Source: Aldrovandia affinis
Lineage: Eukaryota > Chordata > Actinopteri > Notacanthiformes > Halosauridae
DNA length: 64,000 nucleotides
NCBI GenBank assembly: GCA_029706075.1
Contig: JAINUG010000214.1
Location: 1,463,746-1,527,745, forward strand
Direction of reading: 5' to 3'
Shown: piece after piece, positions 1 through 10,695 of the stretch
How positions within the stretch are numbered: the stretch's first letter is position 1
Layout: every line of letters begins with the position of its first letter
Notes under the pieces: model-generated
Database searches by the model: none
What the model saw: only the letters and a program-made list of their open reading frames with translations
What the model was told of the DNA's origin: nothing
Program-made: the position numbers and the translations under genes

Positions 1-24
1 TAATAATAATAATAATAATAATGC
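1..24. repeat. (TAA)n microsatellite
   Basis: About eight TAA units open the window. The following 25-130 (tttgattggcgcctttctgg...) resembles the 3' end of a teleost LINE ending in a TAA tail, so this is probably the tail of an antisense LINE fragment. Confidence 0.8.
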
Positions 25-446
25 ATTTTATTTGATTGGCGCCTTTCTGGACACCCGAGGTCACCTGACATAAAAACCAATAAAAGCAACACAGGTACAA
101 AAACCCCAGAAAAAAACATGCAAATAGATCAAACACATGGATGACATCAACACATGAACGACATAAAACATTGTAGGCTACAGTGGGAGACAGTTAACAG
201 TGGGAAACGGGAGAAGTGAAATGTTAAATTAGCCGGCATTTTAGCGTTTATTCAAGAGATATTCAGCGGAATGCAGTGGGAATAGTTATAAATGAATGGA
301 ATGTCTCCGAAATAAAAATATAAATCTGACAGGCTGTCAAAGTCTATTTAAAAATCAGTTTAGACTGGTAAAAACAAACCAGCTCACTGGCAATCTACAA
401 TATATTGAGCAATACAACATACATACAAGATCTATCTATCTATAGT
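25..446. other. Non-coding, AT-rich
   Basis: No convincing reading frame is visible. The first ~100 bp may be LINE 3'-end sequence; the rest I do not recognise. Confidence 0.5.
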
Positions 447-669
447 CAGGGGCGCACATAAGTGGTACGCAATTAACGTTCGAGGACGCGATTAACGTTT
501 GAGGACTTTTGAAACAAGTAATCACTGGCAAGTTAATAGTTAGTAAGTTAACTAACTGACTGATCAAACTTAGTCGCGTATGTGTCAAAAGTTTGTCGTC
601 TTGCTTGGTACGTAATTAACGTTTGAGGACGCGAACTGCGTACTTGCATACCACTTATGTGCACCCCTG
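447..669. mobile_element. hAT-type MITE, 223 bp
   Basis: Ends are inverted repeats: left CAGGGGCGCACATAAGTGG and, reversed, right CAGGGGTGCACATAAGTGG (one mismatch). It is flanked by imperfect 8-bp duplications, tctatagt at 439-446 and cttatagt at 670-677. CAGGGG ends and an 8-bp duplication are typical of hAT elements. It carries no coding sequence, so it would depend on a transposase encoded elsewhere. Confidence 0.8.
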
Positions 670-1712
670 CTTATAGTTTTATGGTGCTGCGACAGGGTTG
701 TGCAATATGTTGCTCCAGCTTTACTGATGGCACTACGTATGTATGTAAGTATAGACGGACGACTTGATATGTGTGTCTATGGTTTTTGTAAGGCAGCGAC
801 ACTGAGTCCAAGACACGTTTCCCTACGAGGACAATAAAGTAGGCTACATCGTATCTTATCTTGTCTTACATCAAGGAACAAGGAATAGAATACCACAATT
901 CAAACGTTCAATTGACTCGAATGTTCAATCTTCATTTATCTCAATGGTTTAACTGCATTAGTAAAAGATAATGTATTTAGTAAAAACTCACCTGTACACA
1001 CATCTCTCCTGTACCTGACTCATCTCAGACCTGGGCTCAACTTTTAGCTAGGGGAAATAGCTAGGAATGAGTTAGCTAAAACCAAAACTTTCCCACACTT
1101 TGACTCCCTTTAAATTATTTTGAATATCCTCATTTTTCCCTTTTTGCTGCCATTGTGGTGATTCTACTGCCTTAACCAAATAAAATAAAAGTATATTGTT
1201 AGCCAGCTCACTAAATGTCTATCTTAGCTTGTATATTGCTTGCTAGTTAGATTATCACATTCAGATTGCATTAGCTAACACGCCAGATAATATGATCTGT
1301 ATGGTAATCTAGTCAATTTAGCTACAGAGGAGCTAGGGTAGATAGCTATCTAGCTAATTGCTTCTTTTACTTTAGCTAGCTAGCGTATTAGGTAAATGAT
1401 TGAACGGTACTTAAAAATGTATGCACTTAATTTATTTTTATTTAGAAAATAATGACATATTTTAAAACCCTTCCCGGGCCCCCCCTGCAGTACCCCTGTG
1501 CACCCCCAGGGGCCCGTCAGAACACCAGGTTGAAGACCCCTGGTTTAAACGGAAAACACTGATTATGACATCAGAGGGATTATGACATCAGAAGGCCCCA
1601 TTTGTGATGCAGTGGAACCTGGCTCAGCAAGTTGGTCCCCAGTAGGACGGGACTTCAGTTTCGACAAATACACAGCATCTGCAAATGTTCCCTTGTGTCC
1701 ACACTGTCTGTC

Positions 1713-1714
<2 letters not shown>
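670..1714. other. Non-coding; one hAT end near 1477-1542
   Basis: No gene is seen. At 820-870 a sequence ending in acaataaagt plus tatct units resembles a LINE 3' end. At 1477-1542 the strand ends in ggttgaagacccctg, which read in reverse is a hAT terminus (CAGGGGTCTTCAACC); I could not find its partner end. The stretch 1200-1400 is rich in gctagcta motifs. Confidence 0.5.

Positions 1715-1754
<40 letters not shown>
1715..1754. repeat. (AC)20 microsatellite
   Basis: Uninterrupted AC dinucleotides. Flanking sequence is non-coding. Confidence 0.95.
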
Positions 1755-1756
<2 letters not shown>

Positions 1757-1947
1757 TATGCAACCTGTGGAACAACATATGTTCTCACTGCACATCTGTG
1801 GAGAGTTTGTTCAGTGACTGTCAACATACATTATTTTGTCTCCAAATCCTGGAGGTAATGAATTTCGGTGGGATACGTCGTGTCAAAACAAACCCTCAAG
1901 TGGCTGAGTTCAAAGGGGGACCTTTTTTCAGGTCCGAATCATGGAAG

Positions 1948-2440
1948 TGGCTCAGTATGTAGAGCATGAGTCTGTATGTCTCAGTAGGTAGAGCATGGTT
2001 CTGTGTGGCTCAGTAGGTAGAGCATGGTTCTGTGTGGCTCAGTAGGTAGAGCATGGTTCTGTGGCTCAGTAGGTAGAGCATGGTTCTGTGTGGCTCAGTA
2101 GGTAGAGCATGGTTCTGTGTGGCTCAGTAGGTAGAGCATGGTTCTGTGTGGCTCAGTAGGTAGAGCATGGTTCTGTGTGGCTCAGTAGGTAGAGCATGGT
2201 TCTGTGTGGCTCAGTAGGTAGAGCGTGGTTCTGTGTATCTCAGTAGGTAGAGCGTGGTTCTGTGTATCTCAGTAGGTAGAGTGTGGTTCTGTGTGGCTCA
2301 GTATGTAGAGCGTGGTTCTGTGTGGCTCAGTAGGTAGAGCATGGTTCTGTGTGGCTCAGTATGTAGAGCGTGGTTCTGTGTGGCTCAGTATGTAGAGTGT
2401 GGTTCTGTGTGTCTCAGTAGGTAGAGCGTGGTTCTGTGTG
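1948..2440 (+). repeat. 29-bp tandem array made of a SINE-A head
   Basis: About 18 copies of a 29-bp unit (ggctcagtaggtagagca followed by tggttctgtgt). Each unit holds the A-box-like part of a tRNA-derived SINE. The array runs directly into a SINE-A body at 2440, so it appears to be repeated duplication of the 5' end of one SINE copy. Units vary at a few positions (aggtag/atgtag, gcatgg/gcgtgg/gtgtgg) and one is shortened. Confidence 0.9.
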
Positions 2441-2580
2441 TCTCAGTAGGTAGAACACGGCGCTAACAACACTTAGGTTGTAGGTTAAATTCCCATGAGG
2501 GCCACATATACTGAGAAGTGTATGCATTCACTACTGTCACTGGATAAAAGCATCTACTAAATGGCGTATAGCATTATTAC
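2440..2580 (+). mobile_element. SINE-A, tRNA-derived
   Basis: Contains a degenerate B box (ggttaaattcc) and the L2-like tail ending in tggataaaagcatctactaaatgg. It is continuous with the head array on its left. Other SINE-A copies in the window share the body. Confidence 0.85.
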
Positions 2581-2628
2581 TGTTGTAAGGATGGGATTAA
2601 TTTATATATGCAACACAGCTGACAGAAA

Positions 2629-2812
2629 GGGCCTCCCGCGTGGTCTAGTGGTTTCAATGTCTGACGCTGGCCACCGTGACCGGGGTTCAATTCTACAAAA
2701 TTGGGAGAAAAACAGGATAAAATCAGAAACAAATTTTAAGAGAAACATATACATTCACTACTGTAAGTCACTGTAGATAAAAGCGTCTACTAAATGGCAT
2801 ATATTATTATTT
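2629..2812 (+). mobile_element. SINE-D fragment followed by SINE-A tail
   Basis: 2629-2730 has the SINE-D head (gcctcccgcgtggtctag), a B box (ggttcaattc), then jumps to the SINE-D tail (aaattgggagaaaaacagg), so its middle is deleted. 2750-2812 is a SINE-A tail (actgtaagtcactgtag...aaatggcatat). Confidence 0.75.
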
Positions 2813-3099
2813 TAAGGGTGGGGTTCATTTATACATGCAACACAGCTGAGAACACAGAGAAGTGTATCTAGTAGACAGATACAAAACGATTATGGGTATA
2901 AAAACTAATATAATTGAAATGAACGACTGAACAAATGTATCTGCAATTAGGAAACTGATTGGCAGAAACCACTGAAAGAAGATGTTTTAATGTCACACTA
3001 AGAGCATAGCGGGCAATCAAACGCATGGCAAATGCATCAAACACAAGAAAATGAGAGTAGGGGCAGAGAGCAAGCGCAGCATCAACAAACAAAGAAAAA

Positions 3100-3238
3100 T
3101 AAATGTATGTGGACAAAATCTCTCATTTAAAGTCGTGTTAAATGTACGTGGTCAAAATCTCTCATTTAAAGGGGTGTTAAATGTACGTGGACAAAATCTC
3201 TCATTTAAAGGGGTGTTAAATTTACGTGGACAAATCGT
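3100..3238 (+). repeat. 39-bp tandem repeat, about 3.5 copies
   Basis: The unit contains tacgtggacaaaatctctc and atttaaaggggtgtt. Copies differ by one to three bases. No promoter or coding meaning is evident. Confidence 0.9.
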
Positions 3239-3405
3239 TTACATGGTTTGGGAAGCGATCTAGTCAGTCAAGCGCATGATCATACCTGCACCACACCTTC
3301 TGGTAGAAAGTTATAATCCGCTATGAAGTTGGAAAACAAATACATTGTTTTATTTGTTGTATTATTCTCATATTTTTTAATAATACAAAAAAATATATAG
3401 CTATA

Positions 3406-3764
3406 GGCGGCACGGTGGTGCAGTGGATAGCACTCGCCTCACAGCAAGAAGGTCTCGGGTTCGAATCCAGGCCGGGGGCCTTTCTGTGTGGAGTTTGCAT
3501 GTTCTCCCCGTGTCTGCGGGTTTCCTCCGGGTACTCCGGTTTCTTCCCACAGTCCAAAGACATGCACGTTAGGCTAATTGGAGAGTCTAAATTGCCCGTA
3601 GGTATGAGTGTGTGAGTGAATGGTGTATGTAGTGCCCTGCGATGGATTGGCGACCTGTCCAGGGTGTATTCCTGCCTCTCGCCCCAATGCATGCTGGGAT
3701 AGGCTCCAGCCCCCGCGACCCTAACTAGGAATAAGCGGCTGAAGATGAGATGAGATGAGATGAG
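3406..3764 (+). mobile_element. SINE-C (DANA-like), full-length
   Basis: The head ggcggcacggtggtgcag carries an A box and the perfect B box ggttcgaatcc. Then follow the conserved middle (gagtttgcatgttctccccg, tccaaagacatgcacg) and a (gatga)n tail. A perfect 13-bp duplication atatatagctata at 3393-3405 and 3765-3777 marks a target-primed insertion. Structure matches the DANA/HE1 group of teleost tRNA SINEs. Confidence 0.93.
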
Positions 3765-3799
3765 ATATATAGCTATATAAAAAAAAATATATGAATCTT

Positions 3800-3892
3800 T
3801 TTTATTTGTTACTCCATGCACTTTGGACTATGGAACTGTGTATGAAAGGTGTTGTATAAATAAAGTTTATTATTATTATTATAATTACATAT
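3800..3892 (+). mobile_element. LINE 3' end with (TTA)n tail
   Basis: The sequence ggtgttgtataaataaagtt followed by TTA units is a common teleost LINE 3' terminus. No coding part remains. Confidence 0.6.
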
Positions 3893-4079
3893 ACCCATAG
3901 CAAGAAAATATAAAGTATTTATGGAATTCAAAAGCACACTCAGGGCAGGTTTACCATATACATTAAATATGTATACAATACACACATATACATCATATAT
4001 ACTGTATATATATCTTTTTTTTTTTTAGGAGTACACAAGTATACATATACAAAAAGTATTAAATATGTACTGTAGGTGA

Positions 4080-4200
4080 TGACAATTGGCTAGATGTAGT
4101 CAAGTGATTCCGCGGTCCTGACCGAGTGTGGAAGATCATTCCACCACCGATGGGTCAGGACAGAGAATGTCTCATATGGGAACACAAGAAGAGTCTGTAG
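4080..4200 (-). mobile_element. L2-type LINE, ORF2 C-terminal fragment
   Basis: Antisense copy of the region encoding the last part of L2 ORF2 (ccgcggtcctgaccg...gatcattccaccaccg), homologous to 14840-15066 and 52150-52370. Heavily degraded. Confidence 0.7.
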
Positions 4201-4254
4201 CTGTCACTCATGGGCTTATCAAGAAATGTAGCTGAAATGTCAGATCATGTAAAT

Positions 4255-4334
4255 GGTTGGGGCTAATGAAGTAATTAAGAGCAGAAGTTGGCATGAAATC
4301 CAGAAACAGATAAGGCCCTCCTTGCCCACCCCTG
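4255..4334. mobile_element. hAT-like MITE end
   Basis: Ends in ttgcccacccctg at 4334, the same terminus as at 5066-5078. Only one end was found, so the extent is uncertain. Confidence 0.45.
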
Positions 4335-4439
4335 GTCTAGAATAAATGGAAGGTGTGAACATGTGTGCTGAATTGAACAGATTCAATATAAAGTGATTTG
4401 TCTGCTAATTTTATACATAAAGGGTATACAGTATATACT

Positions 4440-4618
4440 AACCTTTTCATTCCCAGTGTTACAGGTACGATATGCAGCTACCAACAACGATGTCTATCGC
4501 TGTATTACTGCAATGATCTCTTGCGTGAACTATGATTGTTCCTACCATGTATTAATGCACATCTTGTAAGTCGCCCTGGATAAGAGCGTCTGCTAAATGC
4601 TTAAAATGTAAATGTAAT
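4440..4618 (+). mobile_element. L2-type LINE 3' UTR
   Basis: Carries the L2 3' UTR block (gtgttacaggtacgatatgc, ctatcgctgtattactgc) and the terminal hairpin segment agagcgtctgctaaatgc with an aaatgtaaatgta tail. That terminal segment is the part shared with SINE-B tails and recognised by UnaL2-type reverse transcriptase. Confidence 0.88.
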
Positions 4619-4667
4619 GTGATGCGCACAGACACGCACATAAGAGAGAGACGCATGGACACGGACA

Positions 4668-4945
4668 CGGGATGACTTCATCACCACTGCCTACTTGCTC
4701 AACACTTCTTGTGCATGTATCCCTGCCTACTCATTTAATAAAAAAATGTAAAAACATTTTACTAACCTTTTCCTTCCCAGTGTTACAGGTATGGTATGCA
4801 GCCGCTAACAATGATGTCTATCGCTGTATTACTGCACTGATCTCTTGGGAAAACTATGATTGTTCCTACCATGTATTAATGCACATCTTGTAAGTCGCTA
4901 AGAGCGTCTCCTAAATGCTTAAAATGTAAATATAAAATGTATCTT
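4668..4945 (+). mobile_element. L2-type LINE 3' UTR, second copy
   Basis: Second truncated copy of the same L2 3' end, longer at its 5' side (catcaccactgcctacttg). The terminal hairpin region has a small deletion (tcgctaagagcgtctcc). Confidence 0.88.
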
Positions 4946-4984
4946 ACTGTGGTCTAATCTACAAGTGAACCAGCATTAGCGTAT

Positions 4985-5078
4985 CCAGCTAATTAGCTAA
5001 TTGAGCCACAGGGGTAATTGGTAGAAACAAAAACCTGCACACACACTGGTCCTCCAAGACCGGAATTGCCCACCCCTG
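4985..5078. mobile_element. hAT-like MITE right end
   Basis: The sequence aacaaaaacctgcacacac...ggtcctccaagaccgg ends in ttgcccacccctg; in reverse this is the CAGGGGTGGGCAA end of a common teleost MITE. The left end was not identified. Confidence 0.55.
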
Positions 5079-5211
5079 TTAAATGTTTTATTTAATTAAA
5101 AAATTAAATACAGAGACTGAAATGGACACGCCTCTTATATATCAGGGCTATTGGATGCCGACAGGGTGTCTTTAAAACAGGGCATCGTTAAAACAGGGCG
5201 TTGTAACTGCC

Positions 5212-5335
5212 GCGCCAGAGTCGGCTCTGGCCGGGAGTGCCACTAGGGGCAATTGGCTGTCCACCCCAGGGAGGGGAGAGGGAAGCCGATATGAGCTCGC
5301 TGTGTATAGGAGTGGCTCTGTGTGTACCGAATTTT
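5212..5335 (+). mobile_element. SINE-D internal fragment
   Basis: Matches the middle of SINE-D (cgccagagtcggctctggcc, cagggaggggagaggg). Head and tail are missing. Confidence 0.8.
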
Positions 5336-6115
5336 TTACAAATTATTTAAAAAAACTTAAAAAACAGGGCATCTTGGTGCCTCTGCTTCCAGACTAAACA
5401 ACCCCATGTACTGACAAGCATTGCGGCAACTATGGTACAAAATCGTAAAAACCTCAATCACATCTCCACAGAGCTTCTTGTCTGAGATTTAGGAGATAAC
5501 GGGGGTGGGGCTGTGTGGATGTATTACATTCCTGCGTTACCCAGCCACCGCATCGAGCCTGTGTTTTACTTCTGTCTCTAATTGACGATGCACAATTGCA
5601 GCTCCCCAGTCTTAACTGGAACGGCAGCCAGAAAGGTATTTTTTATTTTATTTTATTTATCTGTCATTTGTTTCAGTTTTTGTCCTGTTCTTCTCCCAGA
5701 TCCAAATGTCTTTCCTATTGTACATAAACAATGCGCTGGTCAGCGTTTGCCTTCTTTTCACCTGCTGTAGACACACACACACTCCCACTCACACACACAC
5801 ACACACACATTCCCACTCACACACACTCTCATTCACACACACATTCCCATTCACACACACACACACACACACACTCTCATTCACACACACACACACACAC
5901 TCTCATTCACACACACGGTCAGGTGTTCAATCTTTTGCATGTCTTAATGACATGCAAATCAAGAGTAGGGATGTTTCTCTCTGTTTTACCATCTCCCTGA
6001 ACCCCCCCAGTACAGGCCTGTAAGCATCACTGAACAGCAGTGTCTGTGATAGGCAGGTTTAGTCTCATGTGAAACTTTGAGGCATAAGCTCCTAAGTGTC
6101 TGTCTAAGTCGGTCT
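5336..6115. repeat. Non-coding with CA/CTCATTC compound microsatellite
   Basis: 5336-5768 shows no supported gene. 5770-5922 is a compound repeat of CACACA runs punctuated by tctcattc and ttcccattc units. Reading frames across it are low-complexity and are not called. Confidence 0.85.
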
Positions 6116-6127
6116 TCATAACTTTAA

Positions 6128-6290
6128 TAGTATTCCATTAACAGACGTTTTTATCCAAAGCGACTTACAGTAATGAATGCATACATTTTGTCGTATACTG
6201 TATGTGGCCCCAATGGGAATCAAACCCACAACCTCAGCGTTGTCAGCGCCGTGCTCTACCCACTGAGCCCCACAGAACCACTGTTTGATA
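6128..6290 (-). mobile_element. SINE-A, antisense
   Basis: Read on the minus strand: head (gtggggctcagtgggtagagc), B box (gggtttgattccc) and L2-like tail (gtaagtcgctttggataaaa). Near full length. Confidence 0.88.
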
Positions 6291-6845
6291 CTTGGAAGCA
6301 GTGTTATCAAAGTCATTCATGTACATAAGAAACTGTAGATGTTTCCAACACAAACACCCCCTGGGGTGACTCCATTTCCCATAACCCCCCCCAACTCCAT
6401 TTCCCATAACCCCCCCCATCCCCTCTTATGTGCACACTTTGTGATAACTCCTTTCATTCCCATTGATATACGTTCTTCTGTTTTTTAAACTCTTCTGTGT
6501 GGAGGATAAGTGATGTTGGGGTCCCCAGATCGCTGAACCTCAATCAACCGGGAGGGGTTGCTGGCGCATGGTGAGACGAGGACAATCTGAAGAACTGAGA
6601 CACTGAGTCACCTCCTGGCCAAACATCAAGAGCTGTAACATGATACACGATAGGCATTCCAAAGAGGTACAGGCAGAGGTGAGTCATGATGCACAGATAG
6701 AGGTAGAGGTGAGTCATGATGAAGGCCCGAGGGTCAAAACCTTTAACCTGCACGGTTAAATAAACCACTGCACTAATTAGTGTGTGAGTCTCATTCTTTA
6801 AACTCAATTATGTGCAGCTGCCAGCAGCAGCTGGCACTGGAACAG
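6291..6845. other. Non-coding, no supported feature
   Basis: Includes a short direct repeat of tccatttcccataacccccc (6370-6420) and a ggtgagtcatgat duplication at 6678-6722. No credible gene. Confidence 0.5.
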
Positions 6846-6854
6846 TCAGGATTC

Positions 6855-7215
6855 TATACCGTAGTGGTCCAAGCATTCGCTTTGTGAGTGTGAGCTGCCT
6901 ATTTCAGCTGCGGTTCAAAATCTGACTGTGCCAGACCAGCCCTGGCCGAGAGCCCCGATCGGGGGTGGTGATTGGCTGCCCGCCCCAGAGGGAGGGGGGA
7001 GGGTGAACCGGCATGAATTCCCTGAGAAGCGCGATGGGTGTCTCTAGAAAGTAGGTGGGCGAGTTCCGTCTCGGAGGAGGGGGATCATTGCTGGCCTTGA
7101 GGAGTTAGCTTGCCCCGTAGAGACGGGCGGTGAGTTCGTGGGGGAGGGCGAATCGAAATAAATAGAGGGTATAATTGGCTACTAAAATGGGAGAAAAATG
7201 GGAAAAAATCCCCCC
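6855..7215 (+). mobile_element. SINE-E
   Basis: tRNA-derived SINE with gtgagctgcctattt, the B-box-like gcggttcaaaatctg, a GC-rich body (cagaccagccctggccgaga) and the tail aattggctactaaaatggg. A poly-A run of about 22 bases follows. The 3' tail resembles that of SINE-D. Confidence 0.85.
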
Positions 7216-7249
7216 CCCAACAAAAAAAAAAAAAAAAAAAAAAGGTTTT

Positions 7250-7615
7250 GAGGCCTCCCGCGTGGTCCAGTGGTTACAACGTTCGACGCTGGCCACGGAG
7301 ACCGGGGTTCAATTCCCCGTCTCGCCAGAGTCGGCTCTGGCCGGGAGCACCACTAGGGGCGGCGATTGGCTGTCCGCCCCAGGGAGGGGGGAGGGAAGCC
7401 GACATGACGTTCGCTGCGCATAAGAGTGGCCCTGTAGTACCGGGTTACGGTCGACGGCTTGGCGAGTGCCGTCTCAGAGGAGGCGTTACTTCGCCTTCGT
7501 CACTACCGGTCGCAGGACTACGGCACCAAACTCACATTACTGGGGGGGGATTGACATAAAATAGCGGGTCTAATTGGCTACCAAATTGGGAGAAAATGGG
7601 ATAAAATCAGAAACA
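7250..7615 (+). mobile_element. SINE-D, near full length
   Basis: The head gcctcccgcgtggtccag has an A-box-like region, and the B box ggttcaattcc follows. The body contains agagtcggctctggccggga and the tail aaattgggagaaaatggg. Best copy of this family here; others are at 50487, 53241 and 59690. Confidence 0.88.
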
Positions 7616-9228
7616 TTTTTTTTTTTTAAAGAATGGTTTTGATACCAGCAGCAGCTGGCACTGGCGCAGTCTGTATTCGATACCAGACTGTGGGGGGAAC
7701 ATCCATACAATGAAATGCAGTGCCTTACCAGGGTGGTTCTCTGATCATGAGTACACCAATCCTCAGAGCCAACCTCAGACGGCTCAATGCAGGCATCAGT
7801 GTTTGCGTTTCTCACGTCGTGTGCTCATAGTTCAGTGGGCGTGGGACGCTGCAGTCCTTGCTTGGTCTTGCTTGGAGCACAGTCACGGTATCTTGACAGC
7901 CAGCACCGTGAGTCACGGCAGAGGTTTTTGAAAGGTTTGAAGCCAATTTATTAATTTAATTTAATTAATTTGTTTATTTGTCAGGGACATAACAAAAGCA
8001 TTGTTACAATGTTAAAAAAACAAGCATCAAATGCATTTCATTGAGTGTTGACAGCCAAAGGCTAATTTCCAACACCGGTCCCCAATGAAATACAGAAGAT
8101 TTTTTTAAATCAAATAAAACAAATAAAAAATACAGGCATGAACACATTGGGAAAAAATACATGCACTCAATACAGCAAAATAGCAAATAATAAAACAAAA
8201 AAACAACCATAGATACTTAAAAAACTATTTAAAAAAAAAGCTTTGTATTGATATTGATAAATCCTGTCCTTGTGACATTGGATTAGCTGTTGTAGTGCGT
8301 GACAGCCACCGGGAGAAAGGTTGATGTTCTCAGAGCACAGGGACTGTCAATTTAACAAAGGAGATTCATTATACCTGTCAGTCAGTCCACCTTGCTAAAT
8401 AAACCTGTGAACCTATTCTCTGAAACCATTCAGAGAAAGAATGCAGTTCAGGGGTAATGCTCTGTGCAAAGGTTTAGACACACGCCCAACAGCCAATCAA
8501 AAACATGCTCTTAGTTATGCATGGGTTCAGTGTTGGAAAAACAGTGTTACTTAATAATAAAATGAAGTATTATTACACGTATGAAATAGTGAAGGTCTTA
8601 TAATATTCATTATATATTTGTTTTTACAGATTCATTTCCATTCTCAAGCCCTGTGTACAAAAAACTAAAACTATTCACCAAGATTCTGTCAAAGAATTAA
8701 ACACAAACCACTGATTCCCCCCAGCACTGTGCACAACGCTGTAGAGCCTCAGAAATATGAACCTCAATGTTACAAACCAAAAGAATACAAAACAATAAAA
8801 TAAAGGGAAAAAAAGTTTTTTTCCCTCCATTATAATATCATATTTTCATGATCAAACTGAAAATATGAATAATGAACTGGCTGAGCTTGAAACTAATATA
8901 GAGAAGTTTGAGTTTTTTACCGAACGTGTGTGTAGTCGTGTTGTGTGTGTAGTTGTGTAGTGTGCGTAGTTGTGTTGTGCGTAGTTGTGTAGGTGCGTAG
9001 TTGCCTGTAGTTGTGCGTAGCTCACGGTGGCTCAGGTCTTCTGTGAAGAAGGAGCCATGAGCCCATTTTTATAACACGATCAGCATTCAGCAGGCCACTG
9101 TATTTACCGTAGTAAAAGTGGGAACAGAACTGAGGGACTGCACTTTCACTCAGTATACGCAGGTGTCATGCAATGCCTAGGAGCTGACCTTCATTTCAAA
9201 TGGGGCAAAAGGTACATAAACTGAGCAA
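7616..9228 (-). other. Non-coding; LINE 3' end at about 7945-8105 (-)
   Basis: On the minus strand, accggtgttggaaattagcc...gtccctgacaaataaacaaa is a LINE 3' UTR ending in AT-rich repeats; a sense copy of a similar end lies at 56700-57050. 8900-9030 holds imperfect gtgtagttgtg repeats. No gene is supported. Confidence 0.5.
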
Positions 9229-9275
9229 CTACCACTACTACTGCTACTACTACTGCTGCTACTGCTACTAATGGC
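9229..9275. repeat. (CTA/CTG)n microsatellite
   Basis: Interrupted trinucleotide run accactactactgctactac. Confidence 0.85.
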
Positions 9276-9324
9276 ATGTGCTATGTGGTGACAAACAGCT
9301 ACTGTTTCTACTACTACTACCCAC

Positions 9325-9788
9325 TGTTAGGAGGTGGACTGAGTGAACCCAAGTGCAGAGAACGAGACGGAAGCCAAGATGGTTTGGTAAACAATGAAAG
9401 ATTTTTACTGGACGATGAGAACAAAAACAACAACAAAACACTGAAGTACAAAAGAGACACAGAGAAAATAATTGGGAGACGAGGCTCCAAAAAATCTAAC
9501 TAATGATACTAACTACACAAAAACAAACTAGAAAATGTAGCACAAAGAAAACAAACAGAACGAGGAGACTCGGGAAATAGACAAGTGTAACACAGTGAAG
9601 ACTAGGTGAGAACAATCTCAAGACAGTACTGAAACAAAGGAAACACACAACTTCAGTGGGGGGGAACTAAACCAGACACAGGTGACATTACTGAAACTAA
9701 TGGCAAAAAACAATCAGGGACAATGAGGCACAGATGGAAACACTAAAACAATTAATCAATAAACAATTAACAAATCACGGGACAATTT
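9325..9788 (-). mobile_element. LTR-like fragment, part 1
   Basis: Starts tgttaggaggtggactga and continues gaacccaagtgcagagaacg, the same style as the gypsy LTR at 36330 (ggactggacccaaacgcagg). It would be a minus-strand LTR. It is split by the 1.07-kb element that follows and resumes at 10863. The right-hand end (about 10985) is uncertain. Confidence 0.55.
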
Positions 9789-9853
9789 ACCCTTCGCTAA
9801 ACCACGCCCCCCTTAGTTACTGTTGCTAAGTCCGTCAAGCTTTCGGAGCCAGC

Positions 9854-10125
9854 ATGGCGCTCCCACTGTCGCTAACTGCACTCCCTGGAGAAATATTGTC
9901 CAATTTTTGGAAAATAGAAAAAGCGATTTCAGATAGAAGCAGACAGAAGGGTCACAATATGCATTTGAAGGTTATATTCAAGATATCACACTGACTCAGC
10001 AACAAAAAAATTAAGATAGAAGCGAAAGCCTACAGATCACAGAGTAAAAGTGAACCACCGCATCACCTGGCGATTGAGACAGAGGACAACGACATTAAGG
10101 AGCAACACTGTTCCTGTAAAGCTGG
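9854..10125 (+). pseudogene. First exon of YqaJ-associated SWIM-like protein
   Basis: The ATG at 9854 opens a frame that reaches residues HCSCKAG (10106-10125), the start of the SWIM-like zinc motif (CxC) that precedes YqaJ exonuclease domains in transposon proteins. A donor-like GG|GTAGGT follows. The frame is interrupted once, by TGA at 9992. Downstream exons (rest of the zinc motif, YqaJ nuclease) are absent. It starts ~65 bp inside the left terminal repeat, so the promoter probably lay in the terminus. Confidence 0.55.
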
Positions 10126-10592
10126 GTAGGTCTCTATTCACTATTACAATCATTAAAAAGCAAAAGCAGTAGGCCTATATAACGTTACATTCAGTAGTAA
10201 GTTAGCTAGCATTAGCTAACTAACGTAACATTAGTAGCCTATAGTGTGCTGTAACGACATTACTCTGGTTAGCTCCACAGGTTTCTGCGCCCATCTCATC
10301 GGAAATAGCAGTGTGTCAGCCCAGTCCTCCACAAGATTTGGGTACTCGGGACTGGGCTTCCCATTGACAAAGTGCTGAAATAGTATAATGAAAAAATAGT
10401 ATTACATTTTGACATCAAGGTAACGTTACCCACTTGGTTTTCTAGAGCTTGACTGTAACATCTTAACGTTAGCAAGCTGGCTGGATCACGAATAACAAAG
10501 CTAACATTTAGTCTAACTTTACCAACGTTGCAACCCGGAGCTGTATATCCAGACCGTAGCCACGTTAGCTTAGCTGGCTAACACTTTTCAGG

Positions 10593-10695
10593 ATTTGATT
10601 TTGGTTTGGAAAGGGAAAAAACGTATATCTCCTTCCAACCTCTCCGTGTAACGAGTGTCACTGTTACAAGTGCCCCAGGCACAACGTTTAACCAT
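10593..10695 (-). pseudogene. THAP-domain N-terminal exon
   Basis: On the minus strand the ATG at 10695 gives MVKRCAWGTCNSDTRY, then RFFPF. Cysteines spaced C-x4-C followed by FxxFP are the hallmark start of a THAP zinc-finger domain, the DNA-binding part of several DNA-transposon proteins. The frame stops after 34 residues, where a one-base shift would continue it, and no later THAP residues are seen. It diverges from the exon at 9854 and lies close to the right terminal repeat. Confidence 0.6.

Noticed and set aside
1948-2440. Cluster of tRNA genes (repeated A-box motif)
   Set aside because: Units are 29 bp, lack a B box, acceptor stem and anticodon arm, and lead into a SINE.
5706-6023. 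Threonine/histidine-rich ORFs
   Set aside because: They are CA/CTCATTC microsatellite read in frame.
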